Shown: in pieces, positions 16,371 to 24,971 of the stretch
Numbering within the stretch: the stretch's first letter is position 1
Layout: each line of letters opens with the position of its first letter
Assembly: GCA_963844565.1 (NCBI GenBank)
Contig: CAWJON010000001.1
Span: 310,001 to 374,000 of the forward strand
From: JAFEDN01 sp963844565
GTDB taxonomy: Bacteria > Pseudomonadota > Gammaproteobacteria > Coxiellales > Coxiellaceae
Reading direction: 5' to 3'
DNA length: 64,000 bases
The notes under the pieces: model-generated
Databases searched by the model: none
What the model was told of the DNA's origin: nothing
What the model saw: only the letters and a program-made list of their open reading frames with translations
Translations under genes and position numbers: made by a program

Positions 16371-17699
16371 ATGGACAAAATAAATATTAGACAATTCTTA
16401 CCTGTTATTACCGAATGGCAAAACATTATTGCTACCGTACAAGGATTGATCAGGGATTGCCAGCGAGAATTGTTTGCTGCTTCCCCTTCCAAACCAATTA
16501 AAATTGTCACCGGGTTCCGCCGCAGCGGTAAGTCCTTTTTGGTTCAAATGGTGGCCCGTGCACTGGTGGAAGCCAAACAATTCTCTTTAAGCAACGTACT
16601 TTATCTGAATTTTGAAGACTATCGCCTAGCTGAGATTAATAATATTAAAGACCTGGATAGTATAGTACAAAATTTTTTGCAAGAAGCTGCCAGACCAGGA
16701 AAAAAACTGCTAATTTTTGATGAAATTCAACTGGTATCCGGCTGGGATAAATTAATTCGCACCCTGTATGAAAAAGAGCAGGAAGTGGAAATATTCTTAA
16801 CCGGTTCAAATTCAGAGTTACTCTCATCAGAAATCGGATCGAATTTAGCGGGTCGATTTATCGAATTTCAAATATTGCCGTTCAGTTTCAAAGAGTTTTT
16901 AGCTTATCATGAATTGAGCATAGGAAATGAAGTTGATTTCTATAAGCACCTAACACGAATAAAGACACTTTTTTCTCAATATGTTCTATTTGGCGGACTG
17001 CCGGAAATTTTTTCGATCAAAAACGATAACACCAAATATTCCTATCTGCAAGGTATCCTCAGCAAAGTAATATTAGCTGACATTATAGAAAGATTTAAGG
17101 TCAGACAACCAGTTATTATTGAAAAAATTCTGCATTTCTTGTATGCCACCGTCGGCAATGTCGTTTCTCCTACCCGGATAGGTAATTTACTAAAAAATGA
17201 AGGAATTTCAATTAAGCAAGACACCATCAGCACTTACATAGATTATATCGTCAAAACATTTGCCATGTATGAAGTAGGCAGATTTGACTGGAAGTTAAAT
17301 CGAATTTTCAGCACCAATAAAAAATATTATTCAGTAGACACTGGTATTATTAATTTATATAAAAGCACTCACAATAGTTATCCGAAGCAATTAGAAAATT
17401 TAGTTTTTCTCAAATTAAAACAATCATTTCCAGACGTGTACTACAGTACAGTACAAAATGATAAAGAAATTGATTTCATTGTTAAAGATAAAACGAGTAC
17501 TTATCACAAATACCAAGTGACGCTAACATTAACGAATGACAATCGAGCTAGAGAACTCTCCGCATTTATTTCTTCAGATCACTATCTCAGTCAGACGCAT
17601 AATATTCTACTTACCATGGATGAAACAGAAGAAATCTTACAAATGGATAACTACCAGATTGTAAAAAAATACCTACCAAAATGGTTGTTAGATTTATAA
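16371..17699 (+). CDS. AAA_14/DUF4143 family ATPase
   Basis: The protein has 442 residues. N-terminal P-loop GFRRSGKS at 48-55, Walker B LLIFDEIQ near 115, sensor LTGSNS, ARG-finger-like GRFIEFQILPFSFKEF, and a C-terminal DUF4143 region with the nuclease-like K-E-I-D-F-I-V. Such proteins are frequent in accessory DNA of bacteria and archaea. Their role is unknown, though sometimes they are linked to defence or plasmid systems. The start at 16371 lacks a clear ribosome site. No partner gene is evident; the next gene faces it. Confidence 0.85.
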   Translation: MDKINIRQFLPVITEWQNIIATVQGLIRDCQRELFAASPSKPIKIVTGFRRSGKSFLVQMVARALVEAKQFSLSNVLYLNFEDYRLAEINNIKDLDSIVQNFLQEAARPGKKLLIFDEIQLVSGWDKLIRTLYEKEQEVEIFLTGSNSELLSSEIGSNLAGRFIEFQILPFSFKEFLAYHELSIGNEVDFYKHLTRIKTLFSQYVLFGGLPEIFSIKNDNTKYSYLQGILSKVILADIIERFKVRQPVIIEKILHFLYATVGNVVSPTRIGNLLKNEGISIKQDTISTYIDYIVKTFAMYEVGRFDWKLNRIFSTNKKYYSVDTGIINLYKSTHNSYPKQLENLVFLKLKQSFPDVYYSTVQNDKEIDFIVKDKTSTYHKYQVTLTLTNDNRARELSAFISSDHYLSQTHNILLTMDETEEILQMDNYQIVKKYLPKWLLDL

Positions 17700-17701
17700 A
17701 A

Positions 17702-17734
17702 TATAAATAAAACGCAAGCTCAGTCTTATGAGCT
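17702..17734 (-). terminator. Terminator of the polyketide synthase operon
   Basis: On the minus strand AGCTCA (17734-17729) pairs with TGAGCT (17722-17717), followed by TGCG and TTTTATTT. The stop codon of the polyketide synthase gene lies at the loop edge. Confidence 0.5.
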
Positions 17735-18796
17735 CACGAACTCAAATAAACCGGATTCGATGGTGAGTCCGGGGCCAAAAGCCATTGCCAAAATATTTTG
17801 TTGATGGTTCTTTGCAGTTAATCGCTCATATAAAGACTTTAGGACAAACAAAATCGTTGGCGAAGACATATTGCCAAAATTTTTAAAGACGTGATGCGCA
17901 TCCTCATTTCTTTCTCGACGAATGGCGAGCGCTTTTTCAACTTTCAAAAGAATCTCTTTTCCACCGGGATGAATGGCAAAAAAATCAATTTCGGGTATAG
18001 ACAAATTAAAGTAGGTCAATAATGGATTAACCAGCTCCAGCACGTTTTCATTTAAAATTTGCGGAATATAAGTTGATAAATTGATATCAAACCCTTGATT
18101 GCCGATAAACCAAGTCATGGCTTTTTGTTCATAGCTCGCTAAACCGCATCGAAATCCTTTTAAAGCTAAATTTTTCTCATTTAGCGGCTTGCTATGAATT
18201 AAAGCACAGGCAGCTCCATCAGCGAAAAGGGAATTCGCCACTAAATTTTCTTGGTTGATAATGGGTTGAAAATGTAGTGAGCAAAGTTCTAAACAGACCA
18301 CCAGCACAAAAGCCTCTTTATTTTGCTGACAGATGGCATCAGCCACTTTTAACGCATTGAAAGCGCCATAACAGCCCATAAAATTAATACAGGTTCGGTC
18401 AATATGACGATTTAAATTGAGTTGCATAATCAGTTCAATGTCGAGGCCAGGTGCATACATTCCCGTGCAGCTTACCGTGATTAAATGTGTAATTTTCGGT
18501 AGAAAATGGGGATTAATTCCATTTTGTATTGCTGATAAAGCCAAATTACAGGCATTTTTCTCGTAAATTTTCATACGTTCCGCGGTAGAACCGATGGGAA
18601 CGGGCAGCGTCTCATCTTCTGGATTAAGCACGGTGTGTCTGTATTCTATGTCGGTTTTTTGGTAAATTCTTTTTAAATATTTTGTACCTTTTTCATCATA
18701 GCCTAAAAGTTTGGCCATGAGCTCTGCGGTCTCGGATTGCTTTAATCGATAGCGCGGGGTTGCTAAGCCCATTTCGATAATATAATTATTTTCCAT
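17726..18796 (-). CDS. Type III polyketide synthase (chalcone/stilbene synthase-like)
   Basis: The protein has 356 residues. The condensing triad is complete: C142 in NFMGCYGA, H276 in FAIHPGGKE and N309 in FGNMSSPT. Type III synthases extend an acyl-CoA starter with malonyl-CoA and cyclise the product to resorcinols, pyrones or phloroglucinols without a carrier protein. Starter and ring pattern cannot be told by eye. It follows a UbiE-like methyltransferase by 6 bases on the same strand, suggesting the product is methylated. It is the only polyketide gene in the window. Confidence 0.9.
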   Translation of the reverse strand: MENNYIIEMGLATPRYRLKQSETAELMAKLLGYDEKGTKYLKRIYQKTDIEYRHTVLNPEDETLPVPIGSTAERMKIYEKNACNLALSAIQNGINPHFLPKITHLITVSCTGMYAPGLDIELIMQLNLNRHIDRTCINFMGCYGAFNALKVADAICQQNKEAFVLVVCLELCSLHFQPIINQENLVANSLFADGAACALIHSKPLNEKNLALKGFRCGLASYEQKAMTWFIGNQGFDINLSTYIPQILNENVLELVNPLLTYFNLSIPEIDFFAIHPGGKEILLKVEKALAIRRERNEDAHHVFKNFGNMSSPTILFVLKSLYERLTAKNHQQNILAMAFGPGLTIESGLFEFVSS

Positions 18797-18802
18797 TTTA
18801 AG

Positions 18803-19534
18803 TTATTCCGGTTTGGTAAATTGAATTAGACCGGTAAAGCCGCCAAAGTATTCGCGAAAAGAAAAATTTGCGAAACCCATCGATAAGATCAAGGTCTTTA
18901 TTTCTTCAACATTGGGAAACAAAGCCAAGCTTGCAGGAATGTAGCCATAGACATCGCTATTGCCATGTAAAAAAATTCCCCACATTCGTGTCCAAAAGGT
19001 TAAGATTTTGGCTTGAAAAGCAGCTTTACGCGGACAAGCCGGTTTAGAAAAATCTAAGAATGCAGCTTTTCCACCAGGTTTGAGTTTCAGATAGATATTT
19101 TTTAATAAGGCGGACAAATCCGGTGCATTGCGTAATGCATAGCCACCGGTTATCCAGTCCACTGAATTATCGGGTACCGGCAATTGTTGCATATCGGCCA
19201 GGACATAAAAAAGATTGGGTAAGGCATTTTTTCTTTTCGCCAATTGCAACATTTCGCGGCAAATATCCACGGCAATCACTTGATCAGAAAATGAGGCAAA
19301 TAATCGACTTAAATCCCCGGTACCGCAAGCCAAGTCCAAAGTAAGATTGGCGCGTGTTTCCGTAAGAGCCGCTACCATTTCTTTTTTCCAGCGCTGGTCT
19401 TGATTAAATGAAAAAATGCGCGTAATCCAATCATAGCGTGGCGCAACGATTGAAAAAACTTCAACATTGAGACGTCTTTTGAGGTCAGGTGTTTTAAGCG
19501 CGTTTCCATCGCCTAAAGAAAATTTTGTAAACAT
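18803..19534 (-). CDS. UbiE-family SAM-dependent methyltransferase
   Basis: The protein has 243 residues. The fold and motifs match UbiE/COQ5 (FSIVAPRYDWITRIFSFNQDQRWKKEM in pieces, LDLACGTGDLSR, GYALRNAPDLSALL, LKPGGKAAFLDFSKP). UbiE C-methylates quinone rings. Its coupling to a type III polyketide synthase 6 bases downstream argues for a role on the polyketide rather than, or besides, ubiquinone. In bacteria the housekeeping ubiE usually neighbours ubiJ-ubiB; here ubiB stands alone at 44 kb. Whether another ubiE exists would decide. Confidence 0.85.
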   Translation of the reverse strand: MFTKFSLGDGNALKTPDLKRRLNVEVFSIVAPRYDWITRIFSFNQDQRWKKEMVAALTETRANLTLDLACGTGDLSRLFASFSDQVIAVDICREMLQLAKRKNALPNLFYVLADMQQLPVPDNSVDWITGGYALRNAPDLSALLKNIYLKLKPGGKAAFLDFSKPACPRKAAFQAKILTFWTRMWGIFLHGNSDVYGYIPASLALFPNVEEIKTLILSMGFANFSFREYFGGFTGLIQFTKPE

Positions 19535-19564
19535 GCAATCCTTTTCTTGAACAATCTGAATACA

Positions 19565-19885
19565 TTAATGTAAAAATTTAGTGATTAACCCTGTTATAAT
19601 CGCGCCGAGTACAAACCATAAAGCATTCATAAAAAATCCAAATAAATTTTTCCATTTTAATTTCAATTCCTCTTCTTCAATTTCTCTTATTAATTTCTTA
19701 ATATTCTCTATTGTTTGTGAATCAGTTTGTATTAAAGATTTAATGGTTTTTTCCAAAACATTTTTTATTGATGTTTGCGATTCAGCAGCATTGCAAAAAG
19801 TTTCTGCAAACAAATGAGGTTGTTTTAAATTTGCAGCCAAATTATCTATTGCTTGTTTTGGATCAAAATCGTCAACAGAATTCAT
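19565..19885 (-). CDS. Small protein with C-terminal membrane segment
   Basis: Not recognised by name. It has 106 residues with a soluble N-terminal region, a charged helical stretch (IREIEEEELKLKWKN) and one C-terminal transmembrane segment (about residues 83-104), so the bulk faces the cytoplasm. It lies 14 bases after a 74-residue gene and 30 bases before the UbiE-like gene on the same strand, so all may be one transcript. Together with its partner it resembles two-gene sets of a small soluble and a tail-anchored protein; function unknown. Confidence 0.65.
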   Translation of the reverse strand: MNSVDDFDPKQAIDNLAANLKQPHLFAETFCNAAESQTSIKNVLEKTIKSLIQTDSQTIENIKKLIREIEEEELKLKWKNLFGFFMNALWFVLGAIITGLITKFLH

Positions 19886-19899
19886 ATTTTACCTTATTT

Positions 19900-20124
19900 T
19901 TATTTAAGCAATTCTTTTGCAGGGATTATTTCCTGTTGAGTTCCGTCTATTTTGAGACCAAAAGATTTCGCTTCATTAAGTAGTAAAATACTTACTGAAA
20001 ATCTTAATAAACTTTGATAGTCTTTAAAGGACCATTTTTCCATAACTTCATTCAATTTAGCTAGATCGCCATTATCAATTTCAAGAATAAGTTTATTATC
20101 TTGCGATACTGATTTTACTGCCAT
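19900..20124 (-). CDS. Small hypothetical protein, partner of the tail-anchored protein
   Basis: The protein has 74 residues, mostly soluble, with a pattern LEIDNGDLAKLNEVMEKW that could form a short strand followed by helices, and a hydrophobic stretch SLLRFSVSILLL. It could be a ribbon-helix-helix-like DNA-binding protein, but no conserved signature is clear. It sits upstream of the tail-anchored gene and downstream of a possible 18-codon leader peptide. AGAGAAG precedes the ATG. Confidence 0.6.
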   Translation of the reverse strand: MAVKSVSQDNKLILEIDNGDLAKLNEVMEKWSFKDYQSLLRFSVSILLLNEAKSFGLKIDGTQQEIIPAKELLK

Positions 20125-20136
20125 ATTCTTCTCTTT

Positions 20137-20193
20137 TTATCTATAGTTTTTCTTTTCAGTCGATACTTGTTTGCTGAAATGGTATGCTTTCAT
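20137..20193 (-). CDS. Possible 18-residue leader peptide
   Basis: GGAG seven bases before an ATG at 20193 opens 18 codons (MKAYHFSKQVSTEKKNYR) ending 12 bases before the next gene. Good ribosome site and position at the head of the presumed operon support it; composition does not suggest a signal sequence or an attenuator. Confidence 0.35.
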   Translation of the reverse strand: MKAYHFSKQVSTEKKNYR

Positions 20194-20517
20194 GGGTAAG
20201 CTCCTTTTTAAGTTTTTCCCTCTTCCCATGGGAAAAAATACACTTCCTGTGTTTTGCTATTGTAAGCAATTTATTACATAAACTCAATAACTGAGATAGA
20301 TTATTGATCAAGGTCAGGTTAACGAGAATGGTGACAAATTTGCATTCGAATAAAAAAAGGATTTATAACACGAGCGCGGCTCTCAAGTGTAGAAGCACTT
20401 GAGAGCTTAGTTTTTACTATGGCTCTGGGTTTTCGCTTGCGCGTTTTTCGAGCAAAGCGGTTTGGAAGGAGCACCCTGGGCCTATTGGTGGGTTGGGTTC
20501 GCGACCCGAACAGAACT
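20194..20517. other. Gap with plus-strand terminator hairpin
   Basis: There is no supported protein gene in 324 bases. It contains a terminator-like hairpin on the plus strand (20379-20415) and another inverted pair GGGTTCG/CGACCC near 20497-20510. No plus-strand gene precedes the terminator for several kilobases. Confidence 0.5.
20379..20415 (+). terminator. Rho-independent terminator without an obvious gene
   Basis: A perfect 11-bp stem, GCTCTCAAGTG (20379-20389) with CACTTGAGAGC (20396-20406), a 6-base loop, TTAG, then TTTTT. Plus-strand polarity. The only upstream promoter-like pair is TTGCAT and TATAAC at 20340-20369. Confidence 0.6.
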
Positions 20518-21039
20518 CTAGGAGGAGGATGGGTTGAAACTTGAGCTAGAGCTGGAACTAGAACCTATGCTACATATACTCGGAGTTGAAAACAACGAAT
20601 AGAAGCGTGAGCAAGAAGAACTAGTGGAGCTAGAACTAGAACTAGAACTGGAACTATTACTATCACCATAGAAGCCGTATGGTTCGAACAAAAAATTAGG
20701 TATATATTTAGGTTCGGGGGGTTGGATAATTTTAGAAACCGCTCTTTTTTCTTCTGGAAATGAAGCAATCTCTGTTTCGCCTACAAATCCTAGGGTAGTT
20801 ATAGATGTCGTTAAATTTCTTAACTCCCTTATGCTTCCGTTTGAAGCAAAAAATTCTTCTAACTTATCTCCAAAGCCTTGAACTCCTTCCAGTTTAGCTA
20901 ACAAGATTTGTATGTTTTTATTTAGGGTGTTATTGTCCGCTCTCAGGGCCACAATTTTTTGTTTCAAATTTTTTAAATAAAAAATAGGAGAGAGGAAACT
21001 TTTGCAATCAAAAATATTTGTTGGTAGTAGGGCCATCAT
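20518..21039 (-). CDS. Poly-serine hypothetical protein, possibly C-terminal part of a split gene
   Basis: The protein has 173 residues. A coiled-coil-like N-terminal part (LKNLKQKIVALRADNNTLNKNIQILLAKLEG, read in parts) leads to a tail with two serine runs encoded by an AGTTCT-type hexamer repeat. No ribosome site precedes the ATG at 21039, and the frame is open further upstream to a TAG at about 21080, overlapping the end of the preceding gene. Joining the two frames would give one protein of about 285 residues. Function unknown; such tails are seen in secreted or effector proteins, but that is only suggestive. Confidence 0.5.
   Translation of the reverse strand: MMALLPTNIFDCKSFLSPIFYLKNLKQKIVALRADNNTLNKNIQILLAKLEGVQGFGDKLEEFFASNGSIRELRNLTTSITTLGFVGETEIASFPEEKRAVSKIIQPPEPKYIPNFLFEPYGFYGDSNSSSSSSSSSSTSSSCSRFYSLFSTPSICSIGSSSSSSSSFNPSSS
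20530..20665. repeat. Hexanucleotide microsatellite (TAGAAC/GTTCTA) inside the poly-serine gene
   Basis: Two blocks, about 20540-20562 and 20622-20655, consist of near-perfect six-base repeats that encode Ser-Ser. A change in repeat number would lengthen or shorten the serine run without breaking the frame. Confidence 0.75.
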
Positions 21040-21064
21040 TTTTGATATATCAAGTTCAGTTATT

Positions 21065-21376
21065 TCAACAACTGATCTCGTCTATAAACAGGCTTTTATC
21101 AAAATGAGTAAAGCCTTCTTTTTTCTGCTGACGTTGATCTTCACAATAATCAAGCGCTTTCTTGATAAGGTCATTTATGTTCTGGGGTGAAAGATTAGCA
21201 AATACTTTTTGGTTAAGTTCTGCTATCAACGACAGTTGAAACCAACCAATTGGCCGGTCATGAAATGCATCTTTTGATTCTAATTTTGAACGCTTAGATC
21301 CTTCTTCTGCTTCCGGAGGTTCTGAAAATATGCCCAATAGAGGTGATGATTTATTCGGGCCAAACTTTCTTTTCAT
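21065..21376 (-). CDS. Hypothetical protein, possibly N-terminal part of a split gene
   Basis: The protein has 103 residues and is not recognised. Basic start (MKRKFGPNKSS), an acidic-then-basic stretch EEGSKRSKLESK, and a helical C-terminal part (IAELNQKVF, NINDLIKKALDYCED). It ends at a TGA 26 bases before the start of the next gene; the frame that gene uses is already open here. Ribosome site AGGAG with good spacing supports the start. Consistent with a host-directed protein, but there is no domain evidence. Confidence 0.5.
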   Translation of the reverse strand: MKRKFGPNKSSPLLGIFSEPPEAEEGSKRSKLESKDAFHDRPIGWFQLSLIAELNQKVFANLSPQNINDLIKKALDYCEDQRQQKKEGFTHFDKSLFIDEISC

Positions 21377-21468
21377 ATTAATCTCCTGCTTCTCAAAGTG
21401 ATTGGTTTAAGTTTCGAGCAGGTTAAAATAATTTATTGCAGATGTCAATTTATCAATCCAGTAGTACG

Positions 21469-24036
21469 CTAATTTGTCCAACGTTCTTCGGCTGGTGCGC
21501 GCAGATTGTAGAAAGAACTCATCACTCGACCATAAGCGCCGGTGTTGGCGATGAGAAAGACATCCCCTTCTTGAGTTTCCGGCAATATACGCGAGTAGCC
21601 GAGAATATCTCCGGATTCGCAAATGGGTCCGACCACATGCGCGGTGAACTTTGGGGGTTGATGCAAGCGGGTTAAGTTTACAATTTCATGATAGGAACCG
21701 TATAAGGCGGGTCGAATGAGTGAGTTCATACCGGTTTCAACCCCTACGAAAAAAGTGCCGTTTTTATCTTTGACTTGCGTAACTCGAGCTAACAAAACAC
21801 CGGCTTCGGCAACTAAGTATCGGCCTGGTTCCATCCAAATTTTTAGATCAGGAAAAGCAGATTTGGCTTTTTGCAATAAGAGGTCAACTTTAGCGATATC
21901 CAAGGGACGCTGACTGGAATTTTCAATCACACCCAATCCACCACCGACATTAATAATGTCCACCGCTGGAAAGTTTGGCAATAGCTTGGTTAAAGCAACA
22001 AAATTTTCTTTCCAAGTTTCTTCTCTTAAAATTCCACTGCCCACATGCGCATGCAAGCCAATAACAACAAATCGATGACGTTGCATTAATGCTAACAGTT
22101 GATTCAATTCAGAGAGTGGAATACCGAATTTTGAATCACTGCCGCCGGTACAGACATAATGATGATGACCATATCCTTGTCCAGGGTCGAAGCGTAAAAT
22201 TATTTTTTTGTCGCGAAAGACTTCGGGCCAATTTTGTAACGGATATAAATTATCGACCGTCAAAGTAATATTATTTTGAAGCGCCAATTCATATTCTTCA
22301 CGCAGCGCAAAATTTGGAGTAAATAAAATCCGTGAACGATCGATGTCTGGGAATAAATCAAGAACAAATAAAACTTCGTTCCAAGACACGCACTCAAAGT
22401 TAAGACCCAACTGATAAAAATTTTTTAAAATATCCGCATTACTGTTGGCTTTAATGGCATAGTAAACTCGGTCAACACCCTGGCAATTCAGTATCTGTTG
22501 TGCTCGTGTGCGTAAACAATCGTTATCATAAACATACAACGGTTCTTGATATTGTTTCATCAGTGAGAGTAAAGCTGTTTTCTTTATTTCCCACCAAGGC
22601 GTGGGCAGCGCTGTTGCAGGTGCGGTTTTGGACTTTGAAAAACCATTTTGAAAGTTGCTCTCGATTAATAAGCTATGGATTTTTTGACTTAAGCGTTCAG
22701 CTTGATCCTCGTCAATCACAAATGTTAAATTTAGATCATTGGCTGCTTGCGATAACAAATAAATTTTTTGTTGGGAGAAAACTTCAAAAACTTCTCCCAA
22801 TTTTGGTAAATTAGCGCGGATGTTGTGACCAATTAAACTTAACGAGGCACAAGGACCGGTTAAATGGACTTTCCCATAGGCAGATAAATCTTCTACTAAT
22901 AATTTCAATAGAGATAAGTCGCCAACCGTTGCTTGATTATCCAAAGAAACCGTAACGCTTGATTCTGAGGTGGAAACCAAATCAATCGATAAGCCACGAT
23001 TTTTAAAACAATTAAAAATATTGGCTAAAAATCCAACCTCATGCAGCATGCGAATAGTGTCGATGGAGATTAATGAAATCCCATATTTACAAATAACTGA
23101 TTTAATTTGTACTGCTGTTTTCTCGTCAGTTAAAGAAATTCTCGTGCCGGGCTCGTCGGGGAAAAACGTGCATTTGACATAAAGAGGAATATTTTGCAGT
23201 TTCACCGGCGGGATGCAATTTGGATGTAATACTTTGCCGCCCATAGACGCAATTTCTTGCGCTTCATCATAATCCAGTTGTTTTAACAACCGCGCTTCAG
23301 GAATTTGCTTTGGATTTGCGGTAAAAATGCCTTCTACATCGGTCCAGATTTCACAAAACTCTGCATTAATTTTGGCTGCGAAATAAGCGGCTGACGTATC
23401 AGAACCGCCGCGGCCGAGTAAAACAGTTTCGCCAGAAGTGTTAGAGGCGATAAATCCCTGGGTTAATACAACTGGGCTGAAGTCATCTAATTTTTTTATC
23501 AACTCCGGATCGGGTTCTGCCTTACAATGCGCTGCTAAATACGCAGCGCTCTGATGAGCTAAAGGATCGGCTTCGGTGATTAAGAGTTGGCGGGCGTCTT
23601 GCCACGTTACGGCTAATTTTTCTTTTTGTAAATAAGCAGCCCCTAAGATAGTTGACATTAATTCGCCAAAAGCCATTACTTGGGCGCGAATTCGCGGACT
23701 GGCTTCACCAATCAAGGAAATACCTTCGGCCAATTGAGTGAGTCGTTTAAAATGAGCCGATAAGAGCGAAGAGAAATCAAGACTCAGAGAATCACTTAAG
23801 TGTCGGTGAATCTCTTCAAGTTCCTGTAATCCGGCATGATATTCGCCAACTAAAGCGGCAGACACTAAAGCTTCCAGTTTGTTTGATACGTTAGTAATAG
23901 CCGAACAAACGACCAGTATCCGGCGAGAATGAGTTAAATGTTTTTTAACAATATTGGCAATTTTTTGCCAATTTTCCGCCGTGGCGACGCTAGTGCCCCC
24001 AAACTTAATGACAATCCAAGTATTTTTCATGGCCAT
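21469..24036 (-). CDS. Bifunctional aspartokinase / diaminopimelate decarboxylase
   Basis: A fusion of the first and last enzymes of lysine synthesis in about 855 residues. The N-terminal ~460 residues are aspartokinase (VIKFGGTSVA, LGRGGSDTSAA, then two ACT regions). The rest is a PLP decarboxylase with YYAIKANSN (lysine near residue 529), the HVGSG loop, GGGLG and C-E-S-G-D. Such fusions are known in a few gammaproteobacteria. Starts at 24036 (ATG) or 24030 are better than an upstream TTG. It is divergent from rsmE. Confidence 0.93.
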   Translation of the reverse strand: MAMKNTWIVIKFGGTSVATAENWQKIANIVKKHLTHSRRILVVCSAITNVSNKLEALVSAALVGEYHAGLQELEEIHRHLSDSLSLDFSSLLSAHFKRLTQLAEGISLIGEASPRIRAQVMAFGELMSTILGAAYLQKEKLAVTWQDARQLLITEADPLAHQSAAYLAAHCKAEPDPELIKKLDDFSPVVLTQGFIASNTSGETVLLGRGGSDTSAAYFAAKINAEFCEIWTDVEGIFTANPKQIPEARLLKQLDYDEAQEIASMGGKVLHPNCIPPVKLQNIPLYVKCTFFPDEPGTRISLTDEKTAVQIKSVICKYGISLISIDTIRMLHEVGFLANIFNCFKNRGLSIDLVSTSESSVTVSLDNQATVGDLSLLKLLVEDLSAYGKVHLTGPCASLSLIGHNIRANLPKLGEVFEVFSQQKIYLLSQAANDLNLTFVIDEDQAERLSQKIHSLLIESNFQNGFSKSKTAPATALPTPWWEIKKTALLSLMKQYQEPLYVYDNDCLRTRAQQILNCQGVDRVYYAIKANSNADILKNFYQLGLNFECVSWNEVLFVLDLFPDIDRSRILFTPNFALREEYELALQNNITLTVDNLYPLQNWPEVFRDKKIILRFDPGQGYGHHHYVCTGGSDSKFGIPLSELNQLLALMQRHRFVVIGLHAHVGSGILREETWKENFVALTKLLPNFPAVDIINVGGGLGVIENSSQRPLDIAKVDLLLQKAKSAFPDLKIWMEPGRYLVAEAGVLLARVTQVKDKNGTFFVGVETGMNSLIRPALYGSYHEIVNLTRLHQPPKFTAHVVGPICESGDILGYSRILPETQEGDVFLIANTGAYGRVMSSFYNLRAPAEERWTN

Positions 24037-24141
24037 AATATTGCCCGCCAAGTCTCAAAAAATCAACTCAGTACAACAGTTATCTGCACCAAATAAATAT
24101 AGCAGTTTTCATGGTAATAGAAACTACGATAAGATTACGCT

Positions 24142-24879
24142 ATGAGTACTGCTCGAATTTTTTATCCACATGAAATAATCCTGCACAGCGATCTGGTTTT
24201 GGACAAAGCTGCTAGCCACCATTTATCCACGGTCCTACGCTTTCAGCTTGGAGAAAAGTTAATAATTTTTAATGGTTTGGGCGGTGCTTATCTAGCCACT
24301 TTAAAAGCGGTCAATAAGAAACTGACCACTGTCACCATTGAAAAATTTCTTCCCGAAGAACGAGAATCACCTTTGAAGATCCATTTAGGCCAAGCAGTTT
24401 CTCGAGGCGAGCGAATGGATTATGCAGTGCAAAAAGCAGTTGAATTGGGCGCCTCTCGCATCACTCCCTTGCTCACTCAACATTGCCAGGTGGCTTTGCG
24501 CAAAGAACGTTTGCAAAATCGAGTCGAACACTGGAAAAACATTGCGATCAGCGCGGCCGAACAATGCGGGCGCTCCCGAGTGCCAGAGGTTCATTCGATA
24601 CAAATGTTTGCTGAATTTATTGCTCAAAAAGAAACCATTGGTTTTATTTGCGCGTTAGATTATTCAACCCAAATGCCTGCGCCAACCGAATCAGTTACTC
24701 AGGTTTCGGTACTGATCGGCCCTGAGGGTGGTTTTTCCGAAAAAGAAATTGAACTGGCAAAAGCTCAAGGTTTTTTAACGCTAAACTTGGGCCCAAGAAC
24801 GCTCCGAACGGAAACAGCAACGGCGGCGGCAATAACCCTATTACAACATACGTGGGGTGATATGGCAGGGTTTTTCTGA
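24142..24879 (+). CDS. rsmE: 16S rRNA m3U1498 methyltransferase
   Basis: A SPOUT-class methyltransferase of 245 residues acting on U1498 of 16S rRNA. The SAM-binding trefoil knot is visible in VLIGPEGGFSEKE and LGPRTLRTETATAAAI, and an N-terminal PUA-like domain carries HHLSTVLRFQLGE. It is divergent from the lysine fusion gene, with about 105 bases between starts that must hold both promoters, and followed closely by the toxin-antitoxin operator. Confidence 0.95.
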   Translation: MSTARIFYPHEIILHSDLVLDKAASHHLSTVLRFQLGEKLIIFNGLGGAYLATLKAVNKKLTTVTIEKFLPEERESPLKIHLGQAVSRGERMDYAVQKAVELGASRITPLLTQHCQVALRKERLQNRVEHWKNIAISAAEQCGRSRVPEVHSIQMFAEFIAQKETIGFICALDYSTQMPAPTESVTQVSVLIGPEGGFSEKEIELAKAQGFLTLNLGPRTLRTETATAAAITLLQHTWGDMAGFF

Positions 24880-24894
24880 GCCTATTGTCCATTT

Positions 24895-24940
24895 TAGCCG
24901 TTTTGGCTAATTTGACTATTTTAGCTAATTATGCTAGCAT
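24895..24940 (+). promoter_or_regulatory. Toxin-antitoxin promoter with two palindromic operators
   Basis: Two inverted repeats with the same arms, TAGC-N7-GCTA, lie at 24895-24909 and 24922-24936. TTGACT (24912-24917) and TAGCAT (24935-24940), 17 bases apart, form a promoter overlapped by the second palindrome. This is the usual layout for autorepression by a Phd-type antitoxin. Confidence 0.65.
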
Positions 24941-24971
24941 TATAGATGGAGTTAAAAAGGAGCTACAAACA

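Noticed and set aside
19565..20124. Two small genes as a toxin-antitoxin pair
   Set aside because: Size and spacing fit, but neither shows a known toxin or antitoxin fold and no operator palindrome is upstream.
20440..20490. GGAAGGAGCA stretch as the loop of a signal recognition particle RNA
   Set aside because: The flanking bases do not form the SRP RNA stem and the tetraloop is absent.
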